The notes beneath the pieces are model-generated. The model made no database searches. It saw only the letters and a program-made list of their open reading frames with translations, and was not told the origin of the DNA. A stretch of 64,000 nt of DNA from contig NZ_CP063374.1 in assembly GCF_015160875.1 (NCBI RefSeq), positions 2,418,001-2,482,000 of the forward strand. The letters run 5' to 3'. Source of the stretch: Streptomyces chromofuscus. Lineage in GTDB: Bacteria; Actinomycetota; Actinomycetes; Streptomycetales; Streptomycetaceae. The position numbers were made by a program, and so were the translations under genes. Below are positions 31,526 to 40,457 of the stretch, piece after piece. How positions within the stretch are numbered: position 1 is the stretch's first letter; every line of letters begins with the position of its first letter.

Positions 31526-32954
31526 GGAGGCGGACGCTGGCGTTGCCGTCGGCGTAGTACGCCACGACCGACAGGGAGGCCGCCGAGAGTTCCATGCGGA
31601 ACAGGGACTCGGGCGGGGCGCCGAGGGCGAGGCGTACCAGGGTCTTGATCGGCGTGACGTGCGTGACGAGCAGGACCGTGCGGCCGGTGTACGCCGCGAC
31701 CAGCTTGTCGCGGGTGGCGGCGATCCGGGTCGCGGTGGCCGCGAAGCTCTCGCCGCCGCCGGTGGGTTCGGCGTCCGGCGAGGCCAGCCAGGCGCTGAGG
31801 TCGTCGGGGTGGCGTTCGTGCACCTCGGCGAAGGTGAGGCCCTCCCAGGCGCCGAAGTCGGTCTCGCGCAGCCCGTCGTCGATGCCGACCTCCAGCCCGA
31901 GGCGGGCGGCGACGACGCCGGCGGTCTCACGGGCGCGCGCGAGCGGGGAGGCGACGACGGCCTGGATCGTGCCGCGCCGCGCCAGCGCCTCGGCCACCCG
32001 GGCGGCCTGCTCCCGGCCGATGCCGGAGAGGGAGGGGTCGCTGCCGCCGCTGCCCGAGAAACGCTTCTCCGGCGTCAGGGGCGTCTCGCCGTGCCGCAGC
32101 AGCACGAAGGTCGCGGGCGCGCCGAGGTCCGGGGCCCCCCACCCGACACGAGGGGTGGCCACATTGCGCGCTGCGTTCGCATCGCTGCCGACCGGGGCCG
32201 AGGAGGCACCACGCGCGGCAACGGACTCGTCAACACCGGAGACCGAGGACCCCGAACCGACGGCCCCGCCGGCACCCGAGACCGAGGACCCCGAACCGAC
32301 GGCCCCGCCAGCGCCCGAGACCGAGGACCCCGAACCGACGGCCCCGCTCACCGACGACCGCCCGGCCGCCCCACCAGCCCCGCCCGCCGACGACCGCACC
32401 GCCGCGTCGGAGGACCCGCCCGCAGACGACCGTCCCGCGAGGGCCGCGCGGGCCTTCGCCGCGCCCGCCGTCGCGTCGCCGGGCGGCCCCCCGGGCTCGG
32501 GAAGGGACGGGGTGGCGGCCGGCGGGGAGGGCGTCCACGGCTCGCCGCGCGTGCCCGCGTCCATCGCCTCGTTGGCCAGGCGGTCCGCCCGCCGGTTCCG
32601 CTCGCGCGGGATCCACTCGTACGTCACCCGCTCCGCCGGGAAGACGCGCCCCGCCTCCATGGCCAGCGGCTTCATGTCGGGGTGCTTGATCTTCCAGCGG
32701 CCGGACATCTGTTCCACGACCAGCTTGGAGTCCATCCGGACACGCACGGACGCGGCCGGGTCGAGGGCGTGGGCCGCGCGCAGCCCGGCCACCAGGCCCC
32801 GGTACTCGGCGACGTTGTTCGTGACGACGCCCAGGTACTCGGCCGTCTCCGCCAGCGTCTCGCCGGTCGCCGCGTCGATCACCACGGCGCCGTAGCCCGC
32901 GGGCCCCGGGTTGCCCCGGGAACCGCCGTCGGCCTCGACGATGAACTCCCGCAC
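31500..32954 (-). CDS. Bifunctional RNase H / acid phosphatase
   Basis: A 484-residue fusion. Residues 1-135 are RNase HI with EADGGSRGNPG, NNVAEYRGL, RMDSKLVVEQM and RRADRLANEAM supplying the four acidic ligands. A Gly/Ser/Ala/Val linker of about 130 residues has a 13-residue repeat. The C-terminal histidine phosphatase has VLLRHGETPLTPEKRFSG and LLVTHVTPIK. Streptomyces coelicolor SCO2299 is the characterised relative, which cuts RNA in RNA-DNA hybrids and dephosphorylates. GTG at 32954 was chosen; 32957 is adjacent. It follows the zinc-ribbon gene by 11 bp. Confidence 0.95.
   Translation of the reverse strand: MREFIVEADGGSRGNPGPAGYGAVVIDAATGETLAETAEYLGVVTNNVAEYRGLVAGLRAAHALDPAASVRVRMDSKLVVEQMSGRWKIKHPDMKPLAMEAGRVFPAERVTYEWIPRERNRRADRLANEAMDAGTRGEPWTPSPPAATPSLPEPGGPPGDATAGAAKARAALAGRSSAGGSSDAAVRSSAGGAGGAAGRSSVSGAVGSGSSVSGAGGAVGSGSSVSGAGGAVGSGSSVSGVDESVAARGASSAPVGSDANAARNVATPRVGWGAPDLGAPATFVLLRHGETPLTPEKRFSGSGGSDPSLSGIGREQAARVAEALARRGTIQAVVASPLARARETAGVVAARLGLEVGIDDGLRETDFGAWEGLTFAEVHERHPDDLSAWLASPDAEPTGGGESFAATATRIAATRDKLVAAYTGRTVLLVTHVTPIKTLVRLALGAPPESLFRMELSAASLSVVAYYADGNASVRLLNDTSHLR
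32241..32357 (-). repeat. 39-bp tandem repeat in the RNase H/phosphatase linker
   Basis: Units begin at 32241, 32280 and 32319 (GACCGAGGACCCCGAACCGA...), three copies in all, the last one incomplete, encoding GAGGAVGSGSSVS in the linker. Changes in copy number keep the frame and only alter linker length. Confidence 0.85.
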
Positions 32955-32965
32955 CACAACGGCCC

Positions 32966-33709
32966 CTACAGGCCCGACTCGGACGTACGCACCAGGATGC
33001 GGCGGCAGTTCTCGCACCGCACCACCGTGTCGGGCGCCGCCTTCCGGATCTCGTTCAGCTCGGTGATGGCCAGCTCCTGGCGGCAGCCCTGGCAGGTCCG
33101 CTGGTAGAGCTTGGCCGCGCCGATGCCGCCCTGCTGCCCGCGCAGCTTGTCGTAGAGCTTGAGGAGGTCCGCCGGCACCGAGCCCGCGACGACCTCGCGC
33201 TCCTTCGTCACCGACGCCGTCTCACCGTCGATCTCCTCGAACGCGGCGTCCCGGCGCGCGGTCGCGTCGTCGATCTTCGCCTCGACGGAGCCGACCCGCT
33301 CGGTCAGCTCGGCGACCCGCTCCTGCGCGGACTCCCGGCGCTCCATGACCTCAAGCACGACGTCCTCCAGGTCGCCCTGCCGCTTGGCGAGGGAGGCGAT
33401 CTCCCGCTGGAGGTTCTCCAGGTCCTTCGGCGAAGTCACCGCGCCGGAGTCGAGGCGCTGCTGGTCGCGGACGGCGCGCTGGCGCACCTGGTCGACGTCC
33501 TGCTCGGCCTTGGTCTGCTCGCGGGCGCAGTCGCTCTCCTCCGTCTGCGCGGCCACCAGCAGGTCCCGCAGCTGCGTGAGGTCCTTGGACAGCGACTCGA
33601 TCTCGGCGTGCTCCGGCAGCGACCTCCGCCGGTGCGCGAGCTGCTGGAGGCGGACGTCGAGGTCCTGGACGTCGAGGAGACGGATCTGGTCGGCGGGCGC
33701 GGCGTTCAG
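32966..33709 (-). CDS. C4-type zinc ribbon coiled-coil protein (CT398-like)
   Basis: A 247-residue protein: a long coiled coil (residues about 20-185, RLQQLAHRRRSLPEHAEIES onwards) followed by a zinc ribbon with CQGC and CENC. The family is widespread in actinobacteria beside nif3 and the RNase H fusion; a role in protein or DNA handling is suspected but unknown. No ATG, GTG or TTG fits the start. CTG at 33709, overlapping the nif3 stop as CTGA, gives the expected N-terminus NAAPADQIRLLDVQ, so a rare CTG start is likely. Confidence 0.88.
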   Translation of the reverse strand: MNAAPADQIRLLDVQDLDVRLQQLAHRRRSLPEHAEIESLSKDLTQLRDLLVAAQTEESDCAREQTKAEQDVDQVRQRAVRDQQRLDSGAVTSPKDLENLQREIASLAKRQGDLEDVVLEVMERRESAQERVAELTERVGSVEAKIDDATARRDAAFEEIDGETASVTKEREVVAGSVPADLLKLYDKLRGQQGGIGAAKLYQRTCQGCRQELAITELNEIRKAAPDTVVRCENCRRILVRTSESGL

Positions 33710-34560
33710 TTGGGGGCTCCAGGAGTTCGTGTCGGGTTGGACGCCGCGTGGGCGGTCCAGGGGTCGGTGACCGTGTTCGAGACGTGGACGCGCAGGTCCC
33801 AGCCGTGGCGGTCGGAGATCTCGTCGAGCTGGGCGGCGGCCAGCTCGCACCAGGGCCACTCGGTGGCCCAGTGCGCCGCGTCGAGCAGCGCGAGGGGGCT
33901 GTGGGCGCGGGCCTCGGACGCCGGGTGGTGGCGCAGGTCCGCGGTGAGGAAGGCGTCGACCCCGGCCGCGCGTACGGCGTCGAAGAGGCTGTCGCCGGAG
34001 CCTCCGCTCACGGCGACCGTGCGGACCGGGGCCTCGGGGTCGCCGGCCACGCGGATGCCCTGCGCGGTGGCGGGCAGCCGTTCCGCGGCGAGGGCGGCGA
34101 ACTCGCGGACGGTCAGCGGGTGGTCCAGTTCGCAGACCCGGCCGAGGCTGCGGCGCCCGTCGGGGTCGCCCGGGTCCGGCACCAGGGGCCGTACGACCCG
34201 CAGGTCGAGCGCTCCGGCCAGCGCGTCGCTGACTCCGGGGTCGGCGGTGTCGGCGTTGGTGTGGGCGACGTGCAGCGCGACGTCGTTCTTGATCAGGGTG
34301 TGCACGACGCGGCCCTTGAAGTGGGTGGCCGCGACCGTCGTGGTACCGCGCAGGTAGAGCGGGTGGTGGGTGACCAGCAGGTCGGCGCCGAGCTTCACCG
34401 CCTCGTCGACGATCTCCTGCACCGGGTCGACCGCGAACAGCACCCGGGTGACGTCCTGGGCGGGGTCGCCCACGACGGTGCCGACCGCGTCCCAGGCCTC
34501 GGCCCGCTCGGCGGGCCACAGGTTCTCCAGCGCGGCGATGACTTCAGACAGACGGGGCAC
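33706..34560 (-). CDS. Nif3-like dinuclear metal-centre protein
   Basis: A 284-residue Nif3/YbgI family protein: LLVTHHPLYLRG with the paired His ligands, HTNADTADPGVSDALA, and a C-terminal HWATEWPWCE with a further His and Glu for the metal pair. The family forms hexameric rings; its reaction is not settled, though GTP cyclohydrolase I-like activity has been suggested for some. GTG at 34560 is the likely start. Translation is coupled to the zinc-ribbon gene downstream. Confidence 0.92.
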   Translation of the reverse strand: MPRLSEVIAALENLWPAERAEAWDAVGTVVGDPAQDVTRVLFAVDPVQEIVDEAVKLGADLLVTHHPLYLRGTTTVAATHFKGRVVHTLIKNDVALHVAHTNADTADPGVSDALAGALDLRVVRPLVPDPGDPDGRRSLGRVCELDHPLTVREFAALAAERLPATAQGIRVAGDPEAPVRTVAVSGGSGDSLFDAVRAAGVDAFLTADLRHHPASEARAHSPLALLDAAHWATEWPWCELAAAQLDEISDRHGWDLRVHVSNTVTDPWTAHAASNPTRTPGAPN

Positions 34561-34828
34561 GGCACACAGGCTACCTGGCTGTTCTTCGCACCTGAACCGG
34601 AACCGCTGTCGCGGACGTGGCGGCCCGCCGCCGCGCTTTCCCGCTCGACGGTCGCGGTGATCTTCGAAGGGGAGCATCACAGCCGTCGACCGGCGCCACG
34701 CCCAGCACACCGGCCCTCGTTTCCTCCAAGGAACCGTCCGACCACCACCCGTCCGTGTGAAGCGGCCGTCGGCCGGGTCCCCGCGTGTGCGTACGAAAAC
34801 TAGCGTCGTCGCTGGAGGTGATCGGACG

Positions 34829-36058
34829 ATGACTGCGTGTGTTGTCGAGCCCGCGGCGGGGAACGAGGACGCGCCCTCCCCGCCGCCGGGCTGTGTGATC
34901 ACGGTGGACGGCGCGTACGGCGCACGCCTCGCCCACAGCGGCGACTCCTGGTTCCCGGAGCGCTGGACGCTGGACGGCCCCGAGCCCTACGCCGTGCCGC
35001 TGCCCGGCCACCAGCCGGAGGAACCCGGCACCGAGGTGCAGCCGATGGGCGACGGCCGGGTGCTCATCCGCCGCCTCGCGGCCGGCCGGCACACCTTCTC
35101 GCTGCTCTACCCGACCGGCCCGGGCACCGGCGAACTGCCGCTCGGCGCGGTGGAGTGCCCCGACCCCGGCACCCGGCTGCGGCTGCTGCCCCCGGCGCCT
35201 GGCGGCGACAAGGCGTACGCCCTGGCCGTGGGCCCGCACGTCAGCACCGTGTGGCTGGTCGCGGGCGGCGCCTTCGGGCCGGAGCAGACCGCCCGGATCC
35301 CCGGACCGTGCTCGGGCGGCGTGTGGCTGGACCGGACGGGACGGATGCTGGCCCTGGACCGGGAGTCCGGCGGCCGGACCAAGACGGTCGTGGTGGACCT
35401 CGGGCGCGGCGGCGAGGTGTCGCCGCTGCTGCAGATCGCCGCCGACAGCGACGACCGGCTGCTGCTCGCCGACCCCGACAGCGGACTGCTCCTCATCCGC
35501 TCCGACGCCCCCTGCCCCGGCGACGGCGGCCGGCTGGGCTGGGGGGTGCTCGGCAGCACGCTGCCGGTGCGGTTCCCGGACTGTCTGCGGACGAGCGGGG
35601 ACTGCGCGGTGACGCCGTTCGCGATCCAGCCGGGGCAGGTGCTGACCCCGGAGAGCTGCGGGGTGGCGCTGCGCGTCGACGGCCCGGCCGGCAGCTGGGT
35701 CGGCGTGTGGCGGCCGGCCGAGCGGCAGGTGCGGCACCTTCCGGCGCCGCAGGGGTGGTTGGTGGGTGCCGGGCTGTGGACGAGGGACGGCGTGCTGCGG
35801 CTGCCGTACGCCACGGACGGGATGCCGTGCGGGGTGGCGGAGTGGGCGGTGCCCCGGGAGGCGCCGCGCGCCGACACCGGCGGCACGCAGGCGGGGGACG
35901 CGGGGGACACGAGCCCGGGGGATCCGGTTCCGGACGGCGCGACTTCGGCGGCTCCAGCAGCCGTCGAGTCGTCGGAACCGGGTCCTCCGGAGCCTGCCGC
36001 ACCACGCCCGGTGCCGCTGCAGCAGGCGCCGTTGGGCGGTCGTACAGCACGTAGGTAA
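34829..36058 (+). CDS. Hypothetical protein, probable beta-propeller-like
   Basis: A 409-residue protein, no signal peptide. The body is made of short beta-rich segments with repeated G-D/G-R turns (AYALAVGPHVSTVWLVAGGA, MLALDRESGGRTKTVVVDLG, RLLLADPDSGLLLIRSD), which suggests a propeller. The last 60 residues are disordered, rich in Pro, Ala, Gly and Glu. ATG at 34829 is preceded by GGAGGTG. It is divergent from nif3, with 268 bp between that hold no gene. The function is unknown; it seems conserved in Streptomyces at this location. Confidence 0.85.
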   Translation: MTACVVEPAAGNEDAPSPPPGCVITVDGAYGARLAHSGDSWFPERWTLDGPEPYAVPLPGHQPEEPGTEVQPMGDGRVLIRRLAAGRHTFSLLYPTGPGTGELPLGAVECPDPGTRLRLLPPAPGGDKAYALAVGPHVSTVWLVAGGAFGPEQTARIPGPCSGGVWLDRTGRMLALDRESGGRTKTVVVDLGRGGEVSPLLQIAADSDDRLLLADPDSGLLLIRSDAPCPGDGGRLGWGVLGSTLPVRFPDCLRTSGDCAVTPFAIQPGQVLTPESCGVALRVDGPAGSWVGVWRPAERQVRHLPAPQGWLVGAGLWTRDGVLRLPYATDGMPCGVAEWAVPREAPRADTGGTQAGDAGDTSPGDPVPDGATSAAPAAVESSEPGPPEPAAPRPVPLQQAPLGGRTARR

Positions 36059-36165
36059 CGAAGTAGTGCCGGTTGGCGTGGGCGCCTGGATTCGGCCCGA
36101 GGTGTCCTGGTTAGACTCGCCCGGCTGTGAGCAAAAGATCATGTTGACGGGGTGAATTTCTTCCG

Positions 36166-36321
36166 ATGAACGACGCCAGCACGTCCCAGCCGCTGCCCGA
36201 GGTCCAGGACACCGCCGGCCACGGCCGGCACCGGGGTCCGGTCTCGAACCAGGACACCGAGTCGGCCCCTCAGGGCCGGCACCGCAAGCCGGTGGGGCAG
36301 CAGACCGAGTCGGCGGCCTGA
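36166..36321 (+). CDS. Small protein, 51 residues, with GRHR repeats
   Basis: ATG at 36166 opens a 51-codon frame: a polar peptide with two similar units, GHGRHRGPV and QGRHRKPV, and flanking NQDTESA / QQTESA. It has no hydrophobic segment and should be disordered. GACGGGGTG lies 9-17 bp upstream. The leader TGTGAGCAAAAGATCATGTTG is unusually AT-rich for this genome and may hold a promoter (TTAGACT at about 36110). The function is unknown. Confidence 0.7.
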   Translation: MNDASTSQPLPEVQDTAGHGRHRGPVSNQDTESAPQGRHRKPVGQQTESAA

Positions 36322-36444
36322 CCGAACGTCAGTCGGCTGAGTGCGAGGCCCCGTCCGCCCACCGGCGGACGGGGCCTCTGCGTCGGGTCCTCCGTACGCC
36401 GCAGCCCCAGCACCTCCACCGCCGCGAACGTCTCCCCCGGTCCC

Positions 36445-36780
36445 TCAGGTGTGCTGGGCGGTGGTGTCGGCCAGGACCGGCGCCTCGTCCCGTTCGACCG
36501 CGCTCACGGCGACCCGTACGGCCGCCTCCTGCCGCCACATGCGGATGCGCAGGGTCTCACCCGGGTACACCACGCCGACGAACCGCGTGGTGCAGGAGCG
36601 CACCCGGGTGACGTCCCCGCCGAGCAGCGTGTCCACGACCGCCTTCAGCGTCATCCCGTAGGTGGACAGCCCGTGCAGGATGGGCCGTTCGAACCCGGCG
36701 ACCTCGGCGAACTCGGGGTCGGCGTGCAGCGGGTTGCAGTCCCCGGAGAGGCGGTGGAGCAGGGCCTGGTCCTCACGGAC
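36445..36780 (-). pseudogene. MaoC-like hydratase, 5'-truncated
   Basis: The C-terminal 111 residues of a MaoC hot-dog hydratase are present: RLSGDCNPLHADPEFAEVAG with the catalytic D..NPLH, FERPILHGLSTYG, then the ending VLADTTAQHT. The frame runs directly on from the TGA of the MFS gene, in the same frame and with no start codon of its own at the junction. The N-terminal half is absent from the window. The MFS gene or a deletion has replaced it. An internal ATG (36654) could at most yield a 69-residue fragment. Confidence 0.85.
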
Positions 36781-36783
36781 GGC

Positions 36784-38232
36784 TCACCGCACCCGCACCC
36801 TGCGCGGCAACCACACCGCCATCACCACCGCCCCGACCACCAGCACCCCCGCGCTCGCCCGGAACGCCAGCGCGTAGCCCTCCACCAGCGCCGCGGGTCC
36901 GCCGGCGTCCGTTCCCGGGGTCGCGCTCGCCTCGGTCCGTGCCGCGGCGATGGTCGACATCACCGCCAGCCCGAGTGAGCCACCCATCGTCCGCGAGGTG
37001 TTGATCAGCCCGGAGACCAACCCCGCCTCCCCCGGCTCCGCGCCCGACGTGGCCAGCGCGGCGAGCGGCGTCATCGCGAGTCCGGCGCCCAGCATCATCA
37101 TGATCCCCGGGAGCATGATCGCCGTCAGATAGTCCCCCTCGGCGCTGATGGTGGACTGCCATCCGAAGCCCGCCGCGGCCACCGCGGTCCCCAGCACGGC
37201 CACGTTCCGCGCCCCCGCGGCACGCATCAGCCGCGGCGCGAGCTTGGAGCCGGCCACCACGGCCAGCGAGCTGGGCACCAGCGCGAGTCCGGCCTCCAGC
37301 GGCGTGTAGCCGAGGACGTTCTGCGCGTACAGCGTCATGAAGAACCACATGCAGAACATCGCCGAGCCGCTGAGGAACATCGCCACGTTCGCCGACGCCA
37401 CCGGGCGCAGCCGCAGCAGTCCGAGCGGCATCAGCGGTGCCGCCGTACGCGCCTCGACCAGTAGGAACAGCCCGATCAGCAGCAGCCCCGCGACGAGCGG
37501 CACGAGCGTCACCGACGCCGTCCACCCCTCGGCCTCGGTCAGCGAGATGCCGTACGCCAGCGCCCCGAGGCCCGCGGTCACCAGCACCGCGCCCGGCAGG
37601 TCGAGCCGCCGCCCGTCCCCGGCCCGGCTCTCCGGCAGCCACCGCAGCGCGCCGAGCAGGACGACCGCCCCGACCGGCACATTGATCAGCAGTACCCACC
37701 GCCACGACAGCCCGTCGACCAGCAGCCCGCCGACCAGCCCGCCCGCCGCTCCGCCGCCCGCGCCGACCGCCGTCCACGTCGCGATCGCCCGCGCCCGCGC
37801 CGCCCCCTCCCGCACCGCTGCCGTGAGGATCGTCAGCGTGGAGGGCGCCAGCACCGCCGCGCCCAGTCCCTGCACCGCCCGCGCGGCCAGCAGCTCCCAC
37901 CCCTCCCGGGCCAGCCCACCGCCCAGCGAGGCCAGCGTGAACAGCGCGAGCCCCACCAGGAACATCCGCTTGCGGCCGTACAGATCACCGGCCCGCCCAC
38001 CGAGCAGCATGAACCCGGCGAAGGCGATCGCGTACGCGTTCACCACCCACTGCAGACCGGGGCCGCTCAGCCCCAGATCGGCCCGCATCGACGGCAGCGC
38101 CACGTTCACGACGGACACGTCGAGGACGACGAGGAACTGTCCGGAACAGGCGAGCGCCACGACCAGCCAGGTCGGGGCACCGGTACGACCGGATATGCGG
38201 GGGTCGGCTGCGGCTCGGAGCATGCGAGCCAT
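36784..38232 (-). CDS. MFS drug-efflux transporter, EmrB/QacA type (14 TM)
   Basis: A 482-residue transporter with about 14 membrane helices. Motif A-like GGRAGDLYGRKRMFL and motif C-like GAGGGAAGGLVGG are present, and the N-terminal helix has LVVLDVSVVNVALPSM, typical of the DHA2 family. It would export toxic compounds by proton antiport. ATG at 38232 (MARMLRAAADPR). It is divergent from a TetR regulator, with an inverted repeat between. The stop directly abuts a MaoC remnant. Confidence 0.93.
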   Translation of the reverse strand: MARMLRAAADPRISGRTGAPTWLVVALACSGQFLVVLDVSVVNVALPSMRADLGLSGPGLQWVVNAYAIAFAGFMLLGGRAGDLYGRKRMFLVGLALFTLASLGGGLAREGWELLAARAVQGLGAAVLAPSTLTILTAAVREGAARARAIATWTAVGAGGGAAGGLVGGLLVDGLSWRWVLLINVPVGAVVLLGALRWLPESRAGDGRRLDLPGAVLVTAGLGALAYGISLTEAEGWTASVTLVPLVAGLLLIGLFLLVEARTAAPLMPLGLLRLRPVASANVAMFLSGSAMFCMWFFMTLYAQNVLGYTPLEAGLALVPSSLAVVAGSKLAPRLMRAAGARNVAVLGTAVAAAGFGWQSTISAEGDYLTAIMLPGIMMMLGAGLAMTPLAALATSGAEPGEAGLVSGLINTSRTMGGSLGLAVMSTIAAARTEASATPGTDAGGPAALVEGYALAFRASAGVLVVGAVVMAVWLPRRVRVR

Positions 38233-38356
38233 GCTCTCAACCGTCCCCCGGCCGCCGCATCGGGCTTTCGCCCTACAACCCGCCGAGCGCTCCTCCGCGG
38301 GTGTCAGGGCCGCTGGTCCCCGGGATCCAGGACTGGTCCGCGCCCTTTGCCATTTG

Positions 38357-38371
38357 CCTAAAAGCTTTAGG
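38357..38371. promoter_or_regulatory. Candidate TetR operator between MFS and tetR genes
   Basis: CCTAAA-AGC-TTTAGG is a perfect inverted repeat in an AT-rich patch of the 177-bp divergent region. A wider pair, TTTGCC (38353-38358) and GGCAAA (38391-38396), encloses it. Either would suit a TetR dimer repressing both genes. Confidence 0.55.
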
Positions 38372-38409
38372 GACATGCACAATCGATTACGGCAAACGGA
38401 AGGAAGCTC

Positions 38410-38979
38410 ATGGCACGCGCAGGACTGACGACCGAACTGCTCACCCGGGCCGGCGCCGAACTGGCCGACGAGGTCGGCTTCGACCAGGTCACCGTCTCCG
38501 CGCTGGCCCGCCGCTTCGACGTCAAGGTCGCGAGCCTCTACTCGCACGTGCGCAACTCCCAGGACCTCAGGACGAGGATCGCCCTGCTCGCCCTGGAGGA
38601 AATGGCCGACCGAGCCGCCGACGCCCTGGCCGGGCGGGCCGGCAAGGACGCCCTGACCGCCTTCGCCGGCGCCTATCGCGACTACGCCCGCGAACACCCC
38701 GGCCGCTACGCCGCCGCGCAGCTGAGACTCGACCCCGAGACGGCCGCCGCGAGCGCCGGCATCCGGCACGCCGCCATGACCCGGGCCATTCTGCGCGGCT
38801 ACGACCTCGCGGAACCCGACCAGACGCACGCGGTCCGCATGCTGGGCAGCGTCTTCCACGGGTACGTCGGCCTGGAGCTGGCGGGCGGCTTCAGCCACAG
38901 CGCCCCCGACTCGGAGGAGTCCTGGTCACGCATCCTCGACGCCCTCGACACCCTCCTGCGCGACTGGCCCACGGCCTGA
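38410..38979 (+). CDS. TetR-family regulator (WHG domain type)
   Basis: A 189-residue regulator. The HTH is VTVSALARRFDVKVASLYSH, ending in VRNSQDL as in the TetR/WHG group. The C-terminal ligand domain has AFAGAYRDYAREHPGRYAAA and VFHGYVGLELAGGF. It probably represses the divergent MFS exporter. ATG at 38410 has GGAAGGAAGC upstream. The SGNH hydrolase gene follows 34 bp later on the same strand and may be co-regulated. Confidence 0.9.
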   Translation: MARAGLTTELLTRAGAELADEVGFDQVTVSALARRFDVKVASLYSHVRNSQDLRTRIALLALEEMADRAADALAGRAGKDALTAFAGAYRDYAREHPGRYAAAQLRLDPETAAASAGIRHAAMTRAILRGYDLAEPDQTHAVRMLGSVFHGYVGLELAGGFSHSAPDSEESWSRILDALDTLLRDWPTA

Positions 38980-39013
38980 CCCCGCACACGACCCCCGACC
39001 ACAGGCAGAGGCC

Positions 39014-40189
39014 ATGCACTCCTGGATCACCACCCCGCTCACCCCCGCCCTCCTGCGCGGCGCCCTGGACGTCGAGCGCACCGCGCGCGGCCTGCTGCCG
39101 CACCGGCTGCCCGCCGTCGCGCGCGCCCAGAACAGCGACGAACAGCTCGCCATGGCCGAGGCCCAGCCGTCCGGCGTCCGCCTGGTCTTCCGCACCCGCG
39201 CCACCGCCGTCGAACTCGACACGCTCCCCACCAAGCGGGCCTACACCGGCGCTCCACCACGCCCGGACGGCGTGTACGACCTGCTCGTCGACGGCCGCCT
39301 GACCAGGCAGGCCACCGCGCCCGGCGGCAACACCGTCACCGTCGACCTGAGCACCGGCGCCACCGAACTGCACTCCGGCCCGCCGGGCACCGTCCGCTTC
39401 GCCGGCCTGCCCGACCGCGCCAAGACCGTGGAGATCTGGCTGCCGCACAACGAGATCACCGAACTGGTCGCCCTGCGCACCGACGCCCCGGTCGAACCCG
39501 CCCCGGACCCCGGCCGCCCGGTCTGGCTGCACCACGGCAGCTCGATCAGCCACGGCTCCGACGCCGCGAGCCCCACCACCACCTGGCCCGCGCTGGCCGC
39601 CGCCCTCGGCGGCGTGGAGCTGATCAACCTGGGCCTGAGCGGCAGTGCGCTGCTCGACCCGTTCACCGCGCGCGCCATCCGGGACGCCCCCGCCGACCTG
39701 ATCAGCGTCAAGATCGGGATCAATCTGGTCAACACCGACCTGATGCGGCTGCGCGCCTTCACGCCCGCGGTCCACGGTTTCCTCGACACCATCCGCGAGG
39801 GCCACCCCAGCACACCGCTGCTGGTCGTCTCCCCCCTCCTGTGCCCCATGCACGAGGACACCCCGGGCCCCTGCGCCTTCGACTTCGCCGCCCTCGGCGC
39901 CGGCCGGCTGCGGTTCCGGGCGGCGGGCGACCCGGCGGAGACGGCCGCCGGGAAGCTCACCCTGAACGTCATCCGCGCGGAGTTGTCCCGCATCGTTGCG
40001 CAACGGGCGGCCGACGACCCCCGCCTCCACCACCTCGACGGCCGCGAGCTCTACGGCGAGGCCGACCACGCCGAGCTGCCACTCCCCGACGACCTCCACC
40101 CCGACGCCGCCACCCACCGCCGGATCGGCGAGCGCTTCGCCGGGCTCGCCTTCACCGCCGACGGGCCCTTCGCGCACCGGCGCACCTGA
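39014..40189 (+). CDS. SGNH/GDSL-family hydrolase
   Basis: A 391-residue protein. Residues about 1-165 are a beta-sandwich-like N-terminal domain. The SGNH domain follows with WLHHGSSISHGSDA (block I Ser), NLGLSGSALL (Gly block), SVKIGINLVN (Asn block) and LPDDLHPDAATH (Asp-His). It is an esterase or carbohydrate deacetylase; no signal peptide is seen, so it should be cytoplasmic. Downstream of tetR and closed by a strong terminator. Confidence 0.9.
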   Translation: MHSWITTPLTPALLRGALDVERTARGLLPHRLPAVARAQNSDEQLAMAEAQPSGVRLVFRTRATAVELDTLPTKRAYTGAPPRPDGVYDLLVDGRLTRQATAPGGNTVTVDLSTGATELHSGPPGTVRFAGLPDRAKTVEIWLPHNEITELVALRTDAPVEPAPDPGRPVWLHHGSSISHGSDAASPTTTWPALAAALGGVELINLGLSGSALLDPFTARAIRDAPADLISVKIGINLVNTDLMRLRAFTPAVHGFLDTIREGHPSTPLLVVSPLLCPMHEDTPGPCAFDFAALGAGRLRFRAAGDPAETAAGKLTLNVIRAELSRIVAQRAADDPRLHHLDGRELYGEADHAELPLPDDLHPDAATHRRIGERFAGLAFTADGPFAHRRT

Positions 40190-40191
40190 CA

Positions 40192-40228
40192 CCGGCGGCG
40201 CTCCCGGAGCGTCCGGGAGCGCCGCCGG
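40192..40228 (+). terminator. Strong hairpin terminator after the SGNH hydrolase gene
   Basis: CCGGCGGCGCTCCCGGA (40192-40208) pairs perfectly over 17 bp with 40212-40228 around a 3-nt loop. It starts 2 bp after the stop codon. There is no T-run, as is usual in Streptomyces. The rest of the gap up to 40457 shows nothing I can name. Confidence 0.85.
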
Positions 40229-40457
40229 AGCCTCACGATCTCCCACTGGTGCGGGAACCGTAGGAGCATGTTGTGACCGCGTCAACGCGCCGGGCGGGCC
40301 GGATGCGGCGGACGCTCCCACCGGACTGACGGCGGATCAGATCCCCATGGGACGGTCAAGGACTCGTCAGCGACTCGAACCACCGGAATAGTTGCCCCAG
40401 CGCACGGGTTCACCGTGCCGTAGAGACGATCACCCCCGGCCTGGAGGCCCCACCCCC

